From positions 20,849 to 84,848 of the forward strand of contig NZ_QZEY01000027.1 of assembly GCF_003594875.1 (NCBI RefSeq): 64,000 nucleotides of DNA, in the 5' to 3' direction. The position numbers and the translations under genes were made by a program. Source of the stretch: Bailinhaonella thermotolerans. Lineage in GTDB: Bacteria > Actinomycetota > Actinomycetes > Streptosporangiales > Streptosporangiaceae. Positions 1 through 8,207 of the stretch are shown one piece after another. The notes below the pieces were generated by a model. The model was not told the origin of the DNA and made no database searches. It saw nothing but the letters and a program-made list of their open reading frames with translations. The stretch's first letter is position 1. Each line of letters starts with the position of its first letter.

Positions 1-45
1 AGGTGTCGATCCCGCCTCGCACCGTCGCCACCCCCTGTCAGTAAT

Positions 46-88
46 CGCTTTCGCGGCGCGCGAAAAGGTTTCACGCGTCGCGAAAGCG
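46..88. repeat. 10-bp inverted repeat at left edge
   Basis: CGCTTTCGCG (46-55) is repeated inverted as CGCGAAAGCG (79-88) with 23 bp between the arms. It lies upstream of the first gene and could be an operator. A similar CTTTCGCGG string occurs near the right end of the window (about 63,850). Function is inferred only from position. Confidence 0.4.
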
Positions 89-107
89 CAACCTGGGAGG
101 CATTGGA

Positions 108-137
108 GACCCGTGATAATCCGGCTTATCACGGGTC
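108..137. promoter_or_regulatory. 12-bp perfect hairpin upstream of first gene
   Basis: GACCCGTGATAA (108-119) pairs perfectly with TTATCACGGGTC (126-137) around a 6-nt loop. No T-run follows, so it is either a terminator of an upstream gene or a 5' leader structure of the gene at 222. Nothing else is recognisable in 1-221. Confidence 0.45.
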
Positions 138-221
138 CTGGTGCCTCACCCGCCTGGGCGGAAACCCCAGGCCAGCAGCCATATTCGTCCCCCGACCCCT
201 CTGCCGAGAGGACCGACGACC

Positions 222-467
222 ATGCCCATCTTTTACCGTCCCCGCCTCGTACCCGATCTCCCCGCCTTTCCCCGCCAGCTCCTCCTGTCGCACGACGGGG
301 AGCTCGCCTGCCGCTGCGGCAACATGCCCCACATCGAGGGCTTCGCCTACGCGGCCGCCGACGGAACCGTACTGGACGAGCCCACCGATGACTGGGAGGC
401 CGGCCTCTACCACTGCTCGAACCCCGCGTGCGGGATCTACATCGACTGTCGCGACCCGCAGCGATGA
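222..467 (+). CDS. Small zinc-ribbon-like hypothetical protein (81 aa)
   Basis: Unknown function. The protein carries C30-x-C32 and, after a loop, C65, C70 and C76 with nearby histidines, a spacing that suggests a metal-binding ribbon. The ATG at 222 is preceded by a GAGAGG ribosome site at about 206; longer upstream reading in this frame is proline/arginine-rich and not protein-like. It is the first of several small Cys-rich proteins in the left half of the element. Such proteins are often nucleic-acid or protein-binding accessory factors in actinophages and plasmids, but no family was recognised. Confidence 0.6.
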   Translation: MPIFYRPRLVPDLPAFPRQLLLSHDGELACRCGNMPHIEGFAYAAADGTVLDEPTDDWEAGLYHCSNPACGIYIDCRDPQR

Positions 468-509
468 ACCCCGTGCCGTACCGCGACCGCACCATATGAG
501 GCGAAAACG

Positions 510-647
510 ATGCCTGCGCCCGTGAACGGGGCCACACTGGTGCTGACCTACCGCCGGCCCGGCGGCGAGGTTCTCACGGTTCGCGTCGCCGCCGACGGGG
601 ACCTTCCCTGCGCGCTCTGCCCGGCCTGCCGGGCCGAGACCGTCTAG
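510..647 (+). CDS. Very small Cys-rich protein (45 aa)
   Basis: ATG at 510 follows a GAGGCGAAAAC stretch that can serve as ribosome site; the frame closes at TAG 645-647. The C-terminus has C34-x2-C37-x2-C40, half of a zinc-binding motif. The frame after the stop (to about 780) again reads protein-like with a further Cys pair in another register, so this could be the front part of a longer zinc-ribbon gene broken by a frameshift. Function unknown. Confidence 0.45.
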   Translation: MPAPVNGATLVLTYRRPGGEVLTVRVAADGDLPCALCPACRAETV

Positions 648-782
648 GCCGAACGCGTCGTGGTGCTACGCCCGTCGCGCTCGCCGGCCAGGCCGTCAAG
701 TTCGGTGGCCGCCCGGGGATCCGGCTCGTCTGCCGGGCCCCGGGCTGCCCGATGGAACCCTCACCCGTTCTGGAGAGATGCC

Positions 783-1142
783 ATGAGCCGCCCCAGCCCG
801 CCCTCATCCGCCAAGCTGATACAGCTGCTGGATCTCGGGGTTGAGACCCTCGAAGCGTACGGCCGCGCCGAGCTGGCGGCGGAGGACTGCGAGGTGATCC
901 CGGCCAAGGGCCTGAGCGACGAGGCGCTGACCGAGCTCGGGTTCACCCTTGGGCCCGTCGATCCCGTCGATCCGCTGTTCCGTGAGGCGACCCTGCCCCG
1001 GGGATGGCAACGCCGTCTCGATCCGGAAGACTCCCGGAGCGTTCTGGTGTACGACCGCGCCGGGCAGCGGCGGCTGCGCCTGTGGTACAAGGCCGCTCCG
1101 TACGACCGGGACGCGCGCATCTCAATCGAGTACCGCCCGTAG
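783..1142 (+). CDS. Hypothetical protein (119 aa)
   Basis: ATG 783 follows a TGGAGAG ribosome site. The protein is soluble, mixed alpha/beta, with a C-terminal half (LPRGWQRR...WYKAAPYDRDA) resembling small uncharacterised proteins common in actinobacteria that share a PxGW...YKAAxYDRxA pattern. No catalytic motif is visible. It precedes a GC-rich hairpin and the larger gene at 1275, so it probably forms its own short transcription unit. Family resemblance is from memory and unverified. Confidence 0.65.
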   Translation: MSRPSPPSSAKLIQLLDLGVETLEAYGRAELAAEDCEVIPAKGLSDEALTELGFTLGPVDPVDPLFREATLPRGWQRRLDPEDSRSVLVYDRAGQRRLRLWYKAAPYDRDARISIEYRP

Positions 1143-1149
1143 CCGCATC

Positions 1150-1169
1150 GGGCGGACGTGCGTCCGCCC
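1150..1169. terminator. GC hairpin after 783-1142
   Basis: GGGCGGAC (1150-1157) pairs with GTCCGCCC (1162-1169) eight bases after the stop codon of the preceding gene. There is no T-run, as is common for high-GC actinobacterial terminators. Confidence 0.5.
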
Positions 1170-1274
1170 TGCGGCCCCTCCCGAGTCCGGCCAAAGCGAG
1201 GGATCGGCTCTTGTCCATCTGTAGTGAGTGAAGGGCCCGACCGGGGGTCACCCACCGCAGTGCAGGGAGACGTC

Positions 1275-2369
1275 ATGAGCCAAGACGCGTACCGGTTCGC
1301 CGCCCTCGACCCTCGCCCCGTCCCCGAGGCGCGGGAGCACAACGCGGCGGTGATCGTCCAGCCCGCCCTGGGCATCAAGGTCACCGCGCCCCAGGTCGCG
1401 GCCGCATGCGACCTGGGGACCATCGGCCCCGAGGATCAGGACGAGGGCACCGGCACGGTCGCGATCGAGTCGGCGCTGACCTGCCCCCTGCCGCCGGCGG
1501 GGACGACCCTGGTCACGGCCGACCCGGACGCGGGCAGCCTCGGCGCGATGGCCGTGCTGGCGCTGCGTGCGGCCAAACGACCGCTCGACGCTGGCGTACT
1601 CGACCGGGTCCGCCTGATCGCGGCGGCCGACGCCGCGGCGGCCGCCCCGTGGCCGGGACCGCAGCCGACGTCTACGCCCGAGGACCTGGTAGGCCCGGCC
1701 ACGCCCGTGTTCCATGCGGCCGCCGACCCCGCCCGGTCCGTGGCCGAGCGCGTCGACCTGCTCGCCGACTGGCTGCGGGGGCGGCCGGCGGCGGAGGAGG
1801 CCATGGCCGGCTATCGCGCCCGCGCCCTGGATGAGGCCCGCACGGCTCTGGCCGACCTCCGGATCCGTGTGCACGGGCCCATCGCCGTGGTCATCGGCAC
1901 CAGCCGCGCGGCGCTCACCCTCGGCCACCGTAGTGCGCCGATGGCGCTGCACACCGACGCGGGACTCCCGGCCGCAGGCGGGAAGCTCCAGCACACCCTG
2001 GCCCGGTGGAATCGGCACACCCAGTCCTACCTGGGATGGCCTGAGCTGAGGGAGGATCTCAACGCCGCCGACCCGGTCGTCACCGCCGCCGCGAGCTGGG
2101 GCGGCTCGGCGAGCACCCTGAGGTCACCCCACGGCGTCGGTTCCGGCCTCAGTACCGAGGACGTCCTGGCGATCGTGCGCGAGCACCTGGCCGACGGGAT
2201 GGAGCATCGCGGCTACGACCTCGTCCTGTACGCCGAGTACTACGCGGGCATGGCCGAGCGGGAGCTGCCGTACGACGAGGATGACGCCACACAGGTCGAG
2301 GAGGCCCTGCGGCAGCTCGCCAGGGACCGGGCGGCCCTGCGGGCCTGGGACGACACCGCGCGGGAGTGA
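1275..2369 (+). CDS. Hypothetical protein (364 aa)
   Basis: Start ATG 1275 has a GCAGGGAG ribosome site. The N-terminal half contains a segment, TTLVTADPDAGSLGAMAV, that faintly recalls the DPDA/GA motifs of DHH-type phosphoesterases (nanoRNases), followed by an Ala-rich helical middle and a C-terminal segment with WNRHTQSYLGWPELR. The match is too weak to name an activity. No membrane segment or signal peptide is seen. The gene is monocistronic, with about 220 bp of apparently empty DNA on its 3' side. Confidence 0.6.
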   Translation: MSQDAYRFAALDPRPVPEAREHNAAVIVQPALGIKVTAPQVAAACDLGTIGPEDQDEGTGTVAIESALTCPLPPAGTTLVTADPDAGSLGAMAVLALRAAKRPLDAGVLDRVRLIAAADAAAAAPWPGPQPTSTPEDLVGPATPVFHAAADPARSVAERVDLLADWLRGRPAAEEAMAGYRARALDEARTALADLRIRVHGPIAVVIGTSRAALTLGHRSAPMALHTDAGLPAAGGKLQHTLARWNRHTQSYLGWPELREDLNAADPVVTAAASWGGSASTLRSPHGVGSGLSTEDVLAIVREHLADGMEHRGYDLVLYAEYYAGMAERELPYDEDDATQVEEALRQLARDRAALRAWDDTARE

Positions 2370-2588
2370 GCGGAGGCCACCATCAGGAATCACCCCGGGC
2401 GGGCGATGGTGTAGCGTGCCGTACGGCTCGCGCACAGCCCGCCCAGTCCGACCCCGCCTACGCCGGGGACCGGGCGCCGACGGCGAAGGTCCCGAGCGGA
2501 CCGCGCACCCCTCAGACGTTCACGCCCGCACGGGCACTGGGTTCTCCTCTGGGCGGGGTGCGTAGGGCTCCGCCCGGAAGGACGCTCC

Positions 2589-3584
2589 ATGCCCCGGCAT
2601 GCCGACCGCAAGCAGCACACACGCGAGTACGCCACCCGCAACGGCCTGACCTACCAGCGGGCCGAAGCCCAGCTCCGCGCGCGCCGGGCCGACCCCGAAC
2701 ATGATCGGGTCCGCCGCTACGTGCTCTCCGGCGAGGTCGCGGCCATCCTGGCCGGAGAGGGGCTGCGCGGCGTGGCCCAGGTCGAGCCCGCGGACGCGTG
2801 GCTGGCGCGTCGCACTCCGCGCTACGAGTGCGACGTGTGCCACCGGGAGGGCGACGCCCGGATCGAGGACACCACACTGGGCCTCGTCATGGCCGCCTAC
2901 GACCCCGACATCAGCCCGGTCACCGGCATGATCAGCTCCCGGCGCCAGCACGCCGCCTGCGGCGGCTGCTGGGTGCACTGGGCCTACAACGTCGAGATCC
3001 CGCAGGGACCCACGTTCCTGTCGCTGCCGGCGATCGCCGAGCCGGATCTGGCGGCGGAGCTGTCGGTCGAGGTGCACCCGATCCTGCTGCCCGACGGGGA
3101 AGGGGAGCAGCAGCCGGCGTTGATGACCACCGTCCAGGTCACCAAGGACGCGGGCGCGGGCGCGGCGGCGTGGCTGTCGCAGCTTGAGCTCATGCTGCGC
3201 GAGGCCGGCTTCGGCACCCTGGACGACCCCGGCGAGGCCGAGGGGTGGAGCGTTCGCGTGGTCGAGCACTATCCCGCGTCGTACACCGCGCAGTGGGTGG
3301 CGGTCCGGGCCACGCCTGCGCGGGACGGGGTCGCGCCGGACCACGTGTACCTGGGGGCCTGGTCGCCGTCGTGGGAATGGCTGGCCGCCGTCGGCCGATC
3401 CCGGCACATCCTGCTGATCGTGGGCCCGGTGAGCGTCGCCGGGGAGGTGCCTGACCCGCCGGACCCCGGGAACGTCGAAGCGCTGTGGGAGCTGGACGAG
3501 GAGGGTGCCCTGCTCGCCGCCCAGGTGCCGTTCGAGCTGGACGACATGTCCGATCGCGTTCCCCGGCCCGAACGGCCGGAGTGA
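2589..3584 (+). CDS. Hypothetical protein with CxxC pairs (331 aa)
   Basis: ATG 2589 lies behind GGAAGGACG. The basic N-terminus (about residues 1-35) is followed by two cysteine pairs, CDVC near residue 78 and CGGC near residue 120, a plausible zinc knuckle. The C-terminal 200 residues are acidic and Trp/Val-rich. No family recognised. The gene ends seven bases before the parS-like palindromes and converges on the partition operon, so it is adjacent to, but not obviously part of, that module. Confidence 0.6.
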   Translation: MPRHADRKQHTREYATRNGLTYQRAEAQLRARRADPEHDRVRRYVLSGEVAAILAGEGLRGVAQVEPADAWLARRTPRYECDVCHREGDARIEDTTLGLVMAAYDPDISPVTGMISSRRQHAACGGCWVHWAYNVEIPQGPTFLSLPAIAEPDLAAELSVEVHPILLPDGEGEQQPALMTTVQVTKDAGAGAAAWLSQLELMLREAGFGTLDDPGEAEGWSVRVVEHYPASYTAQWVAVRATPARDGVAPDHVYLGAWSPSWEWLAAVGRSRHILLIVGPVSVAGEVPDPPDPGNVEALWELDEEGALLAAQVPFELDDMSDRVPRPERPE

Positions 3585-3590
3585 GCGAGG

Positions 3591-3691
3591 TGTCTCACGC
3601 GTGAGACAGACACGGGACCATGTCTCACGCGTGAGACAGTCCTCGTCTCTCACGCGTGAGACAGACGCGCGGGTGTCTCACGCGTGAGACA
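3591..3691. promoter_or_regulatory. parS: parS-like centromere: four 18-bp palindromes
   Basis: Four copies of TGTCTCACGCGTGAGACA lie at 3591-3608, 3621-3638, 3646-3663 (one mismatch) and 3674-3691, at 25-30 bp spacing, in the intergenic gap just beyond the 3' end of the ParB-like gene. The last copy extends to a 22-bp perfect palindrome (3672-3693). The site resembles the chromosomal parS consensus TGTTTCACGTGAAACA but with a two-base longer centre. Position and symmetry support a ParB-binding centromere; binding itself is inferred. Confidence 0.85.
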
Positions 3692-3704
3692 CCTTGCGAC
3701 GGGG

Positions 3705-4709
3705 CTACTGTCCCGACTCCAGCTCACGGGTGCGCCGCTGGACGACCTCGTCCAGGATGTCCTCGGGAACGTCGGCCTCCAGCTCAGTGGTCAGATCCTG
3801 CAGGGCCTGCAGGATCCGCCGTGTATCCAGCAGCAGGGCGGCCGCGCCTTCGGGGTAGTACTCGACCAGGTCGCGCAGCTTCTTGCGCCGGGCGTCGTCG
3901 CTGATCGCCATGGACTCGGCGGCCTGGGTCGCGGTCCGCACGGCCACCTCATATCGCTGGTAGGTCGAGCGCACCCGTTTCGGTGCCTCGCCGGTGAACT
4001 GCTCCAGCTGCTTGGGCTCGCCCAGCCCCAGCACCGTGCGCGCCCTCTTCAAGCCGGCTTCGCCGATGTCGCCCTCGGCGTTCGCCAGGTCGAAGACGGC
4101 GCGCGCCTTGTCGGGCCCATGCTTTTTAATCAGCGGGCCCAGGATGCTGGTTTGCCGGAACGACCAGTCGAGCTCCAGGTCGGGCCAGGTGCGCACGACC
4201 CGGCCGTACTCGATCAGGCGGTAGGCGTGCGCGCGCTTGTACCCGAACCGCTCCTCGGCGTAGACCTCGAAGTTGGGCACCAGGCCGTGCTCTTGGATGT
4301 GCGCGAGCGCACCCCCGATCGAGGCGGCGATGTACCGGCGCATGTACCGGTCCGTCAGCTGCTTGTGCTCGGCCGCGTCCCGGATCGCCCGCTCGCAGGC
4401 GGCCAGCTGCTCGGCCGGGGTGCCCTCGGGTTCGTCGAAGGTGGGCAGCAGAGCGAAGTAGTTCTGCAGCGCCTTCTCCGGCGTGTCCGGCAGGGCCGGC
4501 GGTGCGGGCGCGGGACGGGACGTGGGCGCCCACTCGGCGTCGGCCTGAGGCGAGACCGGTTCGGAGAACTCCACCTTGTCCAGCGCGGCCGTGCCGCCGC
4601 CGATCGTCCGGCGGCCGCGCGGTGCCCGGCGGCGGGGCGCCGTGACGGAGTCCTCGGCCTGGGCGGCCGGCTCCGCCCCGGCGGCGGCGGTATCGGTCTC
4701 GGCGCTCAT
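3705..4709 (-). CDS. parB: Plasmid partition ParB-like DNA-binding protein
   Basis: A 334-aa protein encoded directly downstream of parA, overlapping it by four bases (ATGA), and ending 14 bp from the palindromic parS cluster. The disordered N-terminus (about 80 residues, Ala/Pro/Arg-rich) precedes a helical body with a helix-turn-helix-like stretch (RFGYKRAHAYRLIEYG) and a C-terminal helical region. It lacks the ParB/sulfiredoxin CTPase motifs, so it is a centromere-binding protein of the type found on actinobacterial plasmids rather than a chromosomal ParB. Role is inferred from operon position and the neighbouring palindromes. Confidence 0.7.
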   Translation of the reverse strand: MSAETDTAAAGAEPAAQAEDSVTAPRRRAPRGRRTIGGGTAALDKVEFSEPVSPQADAEWAPTSRPAPAPPALPDTPEKALQNYFALLPTFDEPEGTPAEQLAACERAIRDAAEHKQLTDRYMRRYIAASIGGALAHIQEHGLVPNFEVYAEERFGYKRAHAYRLIEYGRVVRTWPDLELDWSFRQTSILGPLIKKHGPDKARAVFDLANAEGDIGEAGLKRARTVLGLGEPKQLEQFTGEAPKRVRSTYQRYEVAVRTATQAAESMAISDDARRKKLRDLVEYYPEGAAALLLDTRRILQALQDLTTELEADVPEDILDEVVQRRTRELESGQ

Positions 4710-5413
4710 GCGGCGTCCTCATCGTAGGGGGCGACCAGCTCGTCGCCGACGTCCTCGTACTCGGCCAGGTCGTGCAGCGGGTTCTCGCTGTGGATGGCCT
4801 GGCGGTACCACTTCCAGTTCGTCGCCTGCGCCTGGAACGCCTCGAAGTCGTGCCGGCCGAGCCAGGCGCGGGCGTCGCGCCCCTCGTTCGAGGGCGGGGA
4901 AGGCACCTTGGTGAGCAGGACCCGGACCCCGATCTCGTGCGCCACGTCCTGGGCGGCCTCCTCGGCCGCCTTGAACGTCGGCGGCACGCGCTCCAGCTCG
5001 CCGGGGGTGGGCGCGACCGCGATGACCAGCTCGTGCGACTTGCGCAGCGCCGCCTTGAAGATGTCGGGGCTCTCGCCGCCGGTATCGACGATGATCACGT
5101 CATAGGCGCCCTGCTCGACGTGGTCGTCGATGCAGTCGTCCACGTGCGGGCTGGGGAAGGTGACCAGGGTGAAGGGGAGCTCGACCCCGCGGCGCTTGAG
5201 GTTGCGGTACCAGGAGTAGCAGGTCTGGGACAGCGGGTCGGCGTCGACGACGAGCACGCGCAGGCCGTACACCTTGGCGAAGAACACCGCGAGGAAGAAC
5301 GTGCTGGTGCTCTTGCCCGCGCCTCCCTTCAGGATCCCGACCGTGATGACCAGCGGCCGGGGAAGGCGAAGTCTGCGCTCGCTCCGGGCGGGGCGTGCGG
5401 CGGTGATGGACAT
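4706..5413 (-). CDS. parA: ParA-family partition ATPase
   Basis: The 235-aa protein has a deviant Walker A motif, GILKGGAGKST (residues 26-36), with the signature lysine of the ParA/MinD class, followed by VDADP (Walker A') and IIVDTGG (Walker B). Length is typical of small plasmid ParAs without an N-terminal HTH. It is the first gene of the parAB operon and presumably moves the element by acting with the ParB-like protein on the palindromes at 3591-3691. The ribosome site is the GGAGGTACC upstream of ATG 5413. Confidence 0.9.
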   Translation of the reverse strand: MSITAARPARSERRLRLPRPLVITVGILKGGAGKSTSTFFLAVFFAKVYGLRVLVVDADPLSQTCYSWYRNLKRRGVELPFTLVTFPSPHVDDCIDDHVEQGAYDVIIVDTGGESPDIFKAALRKSHELVIAVAPTPGELERVPPTFKAAEEAAQDVAHEIGVRVLLTKVPSPPSNEGRDARAWLGRHDFEAFQAQATNWKWYRQAIHSENPLHDLAEYEDVGDELVAPYDEDAA

Positions 5414-5494
5414 GGGCGGTACCTCCTGCGACGGAACGCCCGCCGTGAGGAGGGCGCAAGCGACATCCTAGAGAGGCGTTTCGGTGCGAGCACG

Positions 5495-5534
5495 GCGAAA
5501 GGCCGTCCGGCGCTGAGCCGGGACGGCCTTTCGC
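5495..5534. terminator. 14-bp stem hairpin between two leftward genes
   Basis: GCGAAAGGCCGTCC (5495-5508) pairs perfectly with GGACGGCCTTTCGC (5521-5534); the 12-nt loop contains a further GGC/GCC pair. It sits after the gene at 5577-6122 and before parA, so it can separate the two transcription units. Confidence 0.75.
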
Positions 5535-5576
5535 ACCCCGTCGCAGGGGATGTGCCCAGCCTACGCCAGGAGCCGC

Positions 5577-6122
5577 TCAGTCTTCGGCGGCATCATCCTC
5601 GGGTGGGTCGTCGGGGATGCCGAGGGCGTCGAAATAGTGCTCCAGGGCCTCGATCCCCAGGTACTTGGGCATGGTGCCGGTGCGGTCCCAGGCGAGCTTG
5701 AGCCGATCCCGGGTGCGGTGCAGCAGCCAGACGGTGACGGGGTAGTCATGGACCCAGACGGGCGGGGAGGTCCGCGGGGTGGGTGTGCGGGTGGGAGCGG
5801 CCGCCTGGACCTCTTCGGGGGTGGGCTCGGCGGGGATCTGCAGTTCGTCGAACAGACGGTTCAGCGCGGCCTCGATGATGTCCTGGCGGCCGTCGCCGGT
5901 GCGCCGGCAGGCGACGGTGAGCCGGCGGTTGAGGGTCTCGTCGAGCCGGAACTGGATGCGCTTGCGTTCGGCCGCGGCACGGGCGGCGCGGGCGCGCACG
6001 CGCTTGCGACGGGGCGCGGCGGCGCTGGCGGGTGGGGCCGGGGCCGGCGGGGTGGGCGCGTCAGGCAGGGGCGGCTGGAACAGCGCCTCGGGCACCTCGC
6101 GCCGCGGGGGCTGTTCGGGCAT
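5577..6122 (-). CDS. Ribbon-helix-helix-like DNA-binding protein
   Basis: The 181-aa protein has a Pro/Ala-rich N-terminus, a strongly basic segment (residues 38-54) and then a stretch at about 55-95 (RIQFRLDETLNRRL...RQDIIEAALNRL) with the beta-strand/two-helix pattern of a MetJ/Arc fold. The acidic C-terminal half may mediate interactions. Standing just upstream of parAB, it could be a partition accessory or autoregulatory protein, as in many plasmid partition loci. Half-sites similar to the parS palindrome occur in its own upstream region (6153-6173). Confidence 0.6.
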   Translation of the reverse strand: MPEQPPRREVPEALFQPPLPDAPTPPAPAPPASAAAPRRKRVRARAARAAAERKRIQFRLDETLNRRLTVACRRTGDGRQDIIEAALNRLFDELQIPAEPTPEEVQAAAPTRTPTPRTSPPVWVHDYPVTVWLLHRTRDRLKLAWDRTGTMPKYLGIEALEHYFDALGIPDDPPEDDAAED

Positions 6123-6152
6123 GCGGATCTCCCGGGGTTCGGTCCGGCGGGG

Positions 6153-6173
6153 GTGTCTCTAATGGGTCTCACG
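6153..6173. promoter_or_regulatory. parS-like half-sites in RHH gene leader
   Basis: TGTCTCT and GGTCTCACG, 30-50 bp upstream of the leftward gene starting at 6122, match half of the parS palindrome (TGTCTCACG). They could let the ParB-like or RHH-like protein control this gene. Confidence 0.3.
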
Positions 6174-6260
6174 TTTTGGGTTTTTTCGCAAGCTGGGGTT
6201 CTTGGGCGTGGCGGGGACCTGGCGGTCCCCAACCGAATTGTTTGACTTAGATACAAGCTG

Positions 6261-6289
6261 TTGCGATATCACTACAGATATGTTAGAAT
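6261..6289 (+). promoter_or_regulatory. Rightward sigma-70-like promoter
   Basis: TTGCGA (6261-6266) and TAGAAT (6284-6289) are separated by exactly 17 bp in a markedly AT-rich stretch (6160-6310) that stands out from the surrounding DNA. The promoter faces the rightward operon beginning at 6450, leaving a leader of about 150 nt. A second possible -35, TTGACT, lies at 6242. Confidence 0.65.
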
Positions 6290-6417
6290 GAGAGGAAGCT
6301 AGCAGGACTGCGCGCACTTGCGATCTTGAGGGGGCCGGGTCTCCTTTCGCCGCCCCGCCCGCCGCGCGCGCCCGCCCTGCCCACCTCCGTCGCCGCATCG
6401 GCACGTACCCCCCTAGC

Positions 6418-6437
6418 CGCACGCACGAACGCGTGCA
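6418..6437. repeat. Dispersed hairpin CGCACGC-N6-GCGTGCG, copy 1 (one mismatch)
   Basis: GCACGC (6419-6424), six-base loop, GCGTGC (6431-6436), directly in front of the ribosome site of the gene at 6450. The last base of the 7-bp core is changed. Confidence 0.6.
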
Positions 6438-6449
6438 GAAAGGAAGGCC

Positions 6450-6764
6450 ATGGTGCATCCCCTGTGCTCGAAGGATCCGCTGGGAGACGCCGTCGCCTGG
6501 CTGTACGAGCGCCGCTATCCGTCCGACCCGATGCTGGACTACCCGTGGGGCCTGGAGGACGCCGTCCGCGCGGTGGCCGAGACCTATCGAACCCTGGGCC
6601 CGGGGCCGGAGTACCAGCGGCTGGCCTGGAACGCGCTGCACGGCGAGCGGGCCTGCACCAGCTCGGCGCTGACCGGCTTCACCGCCAGCGCCGAGCTGCG
6701 TGAGCTGACCGCGCGCGTGGACGCGTTGGTCCACCTCGTCACCAGCGATGATGACGAGTGGTGA
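6450..6764 (+). CDS. Hypothetical protein (104 aa), first gene of left operon
   Basis: ATG 6450 follows AGAAAGGAAGG. The protein is acidic and mostly helical, without recognisable motifs. It is the first gene after the AT-rich promoter region and starts a tightly packed run of rightward genes to about 12.3 kb in which stop and start codons mostly overlap. Function unknown. Confidence 0.6.
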   Translation: MVHPLCSKDPLGDAVAWLYERRYPSDPMLDYPWGLEDAVRAVAETYRTLGPGPEYQRLAWNALHGERACTSSALTGFTASAELRELTARVDALVHLVTSDDDEW

Positions 6765-7011
6765 GCTGGACTGGCTCGACGGGGCCAACGCCCTCCTGGG
6801 CTCGGTGCACGGCATCTGGTGGGCACGGGAGTACGCCCGCAACGCCGGCCTGCGCCGCTGGTTCGGGCGCGTGATCGTCCCCAGCTACGGCCCGACGCTG
6901 GCCGCCCTCGTCGCCGCGCTCTTGGTGGTCTTTTGGTGGCACGTGCTCCTGCTGGCCTGGATCGCCTTCGGCACCCCCGAAGACCCCCCCGAGGACCCCT
7001 CTACCCGCTGA
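6748..7011 (+). CDS. Single-pass membrane protein (87 aa)
   Basis: ATG 6748 (or the adjacent ATG 6751) overlaps the end of the previous gene by 17 bases, implying translational coupling. Residues about 47-73 form a clear hydrophobic helix rich in Leu, Val, Ala and Trp, and the tail is acidic and Pro-rich (PEDPPEDPSTR). It resembles small membrane proteins of plasmid and phage operons but no family was recognised. Confidence 0.6.
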   Translation: MMTSGELDWLDGANALLGSVHGIWWAREYARNAGLRRWFGRVIVPSYGPTLAALVAALLVVFWWHVLLLAWIAFGTPEDPPEDPSTR

Positions 7012-7030
7012 CCCCCACGGAGGCAGCACC

Positions 7031-7849
7031 ATGTACGGCTACTACGCCGACCCGGCCGGCACCCTCGCCCTGGCCGCCCAGATCGCCGAGCATCTGGATG
7101 AGGGCTTCACCGCCCAGATGTGGCACGACGAGCAGGACGCCGCGCAGGTGGTCCTGCTGGTCAGCGGCCCGCTGCGCATCGCCGTCTACCACCGCACCGC
7201 CGCCGCCTTCCGCAACGGCCGGCTCACCTGTACCGGGGTCTCCCCGACGGACACGCTCCGGGCGTACGCCCGGCCGTACGGGCATTCCATCGAGGTCGCG
7301 ATGGGACGGTCGGCCAAGTCCATCGCCGCCGACATCACCCGCAAGCTGCTACCCGCCTACTGCCGCCAGATCGCCCGGGAACTGGAGTTCAGCGAACGGC
7401 GCGAGCGTCAGGAGGCCGCCGAGCGCGCCGAGGGCGACCGCCTGGCCGCGCGGCTGCCGCACGCCCGCCGAACCGCGCCCGACCGGCTCGACCTGGGCCT
7501 GGCCCGGCTCGACGTGCACAGCGACACGGACGGGCTGGCCTACACCCTCCACCTGCGCCCCGGGGCCGACCTGATCGACCCGCTGGCCACGCTGCTGGCC
7601 GCCGCCCACGATCCCCCCGCGCCCGCCGTACTCGGCGACCTGGAGAACGGCGTCCTGGACGGCACCGCCGGCCTCGACGCCACCGCGGCCTATCTCGGCG
7701 CCGCACATCGGCACGAGCGCGACCGGGTCCTGCGGCTGCTGCGCGAGGGGATCCCCGAGGACCCGGCCGCCGGACTGTCGCCCGACCAGCGCGCCGCCGT
7801 CCAGGCGTCCCTGGAGCGCTACGCCCGGGATCAGGGGTGGATCCCGTGA
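7031..7849 (+). CDS. Hypothetical protein (272 aa)
   Basis: ATG 7031 follows GGAGGCAGC. The first about 110 residues look alpha/beta and globular; residues 118-140 (RELEFSERRERQEAAERAE) form a charged coiled coil; the rest is helical with an Asp/Leu-rich pattern. No catalytic motif. It overlaps the next gene by four bases (GTGA), so the two are probably made together. Confidence 0.6.
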   Translation: MYGYYADPAGTLALAAQIAEHLDEGFTAQMWHDEQDAAQVVLLVSGPLRIAVYHRTAAAFRNGRLTCTGVSPTDTLRAYARPYGHSIEVAMGRSAKSIAADITRKLLPAYCRQIARELEFSERRERQEAAERAEGDRLAARLPHARRTAPDRLDLGLARLDVHSDTDGLAYTLHLRPGADLIDPLATLLAAAHDPPAPAVLGDLENGVLDGTAGLDATAAYLGAAHRHERDRVLRLLREGIPEDPAAGLSPDQRAAVQASLERYARDQGWIP

Positions 7850-8139
7850 TCGGCCGCGCCCCCGTCATCGCCGGGGTGCGGGGCACCCGGCGCACCCGCC
7901 GGATCTTGACCGCCCTGCTCGTCCCGGCCTCGGCCCCGACCGTCCAGACGCTGGCACGCCTGGCCCAGGTCCGAAGCGACACCGCCTTCGGGATCTTGTC
8001 CAAGCTTCGCCACGCGCAATGGGTCCGCTGCGAGCACCAGCCCGCCCTGAACGGAGCTCGTGCCCGCACCTACTACCAGCTCACCACGCATGGCCGCACG
8101 CACGCCCGCGTGCTGCTCGGCCTGACGGAGGTCCCATGA
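7846..8139 (+). CDS. PadR-like winged-helix regulator
   Basis: The 97-aa protein starts at GTG 7846 within the GTGA overlap. It carries a compact winged-helix pattern: RRILTALL, then a helix with TLARLAQVRSDTAFGILSKLRHAQWV, then a wing with RTYYQLTTHG, as in PadR/MarR-type DNA-binding domains. A dispersed hairpin copy lies inside its 3' end. It probably regulates the surrounding operon; target unknown. Confidence 0.65.
   Translation: MIGRAPVIAGVRGTRRTRRILTALLVPASAPTVQTLARLAQVRSDTAFGILSKLRHAQWVRCEHQPALNGARARTYYQLTTHGRTHARVLLGLTEVP
8095..8114. repeat. Dispersed hairpin, copy 2 (one mismatch, within CDS)
   Basis: CGCACGC (8095-8101), six-base loop, GCGTGCT (8108-8114), inside the 3' end of the winged-helix gene. 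Confidence 0.55.
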
Positions 8140-8207
8140 TCGCCGTCCGCGACGCTCGTCGTGGCGCCCCGGCGCCGCACCCGCCCACCCCAGCGAGGCC
8201 ACGATGA
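8136..8207 (+). CDS. Possible micro-ORF (23 aa)
   Basis: ATG 8136 overlaps the preceding stop (ATGA) and its own TGA overlaps the ATG of the next gene. The product is basic and Pro/Ala-rich. It may simply be a translational coupling device rather than a functional peptide. Confidence 0.3.
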   Translation: MIAVRDARRGAPAPHPPTPARPR

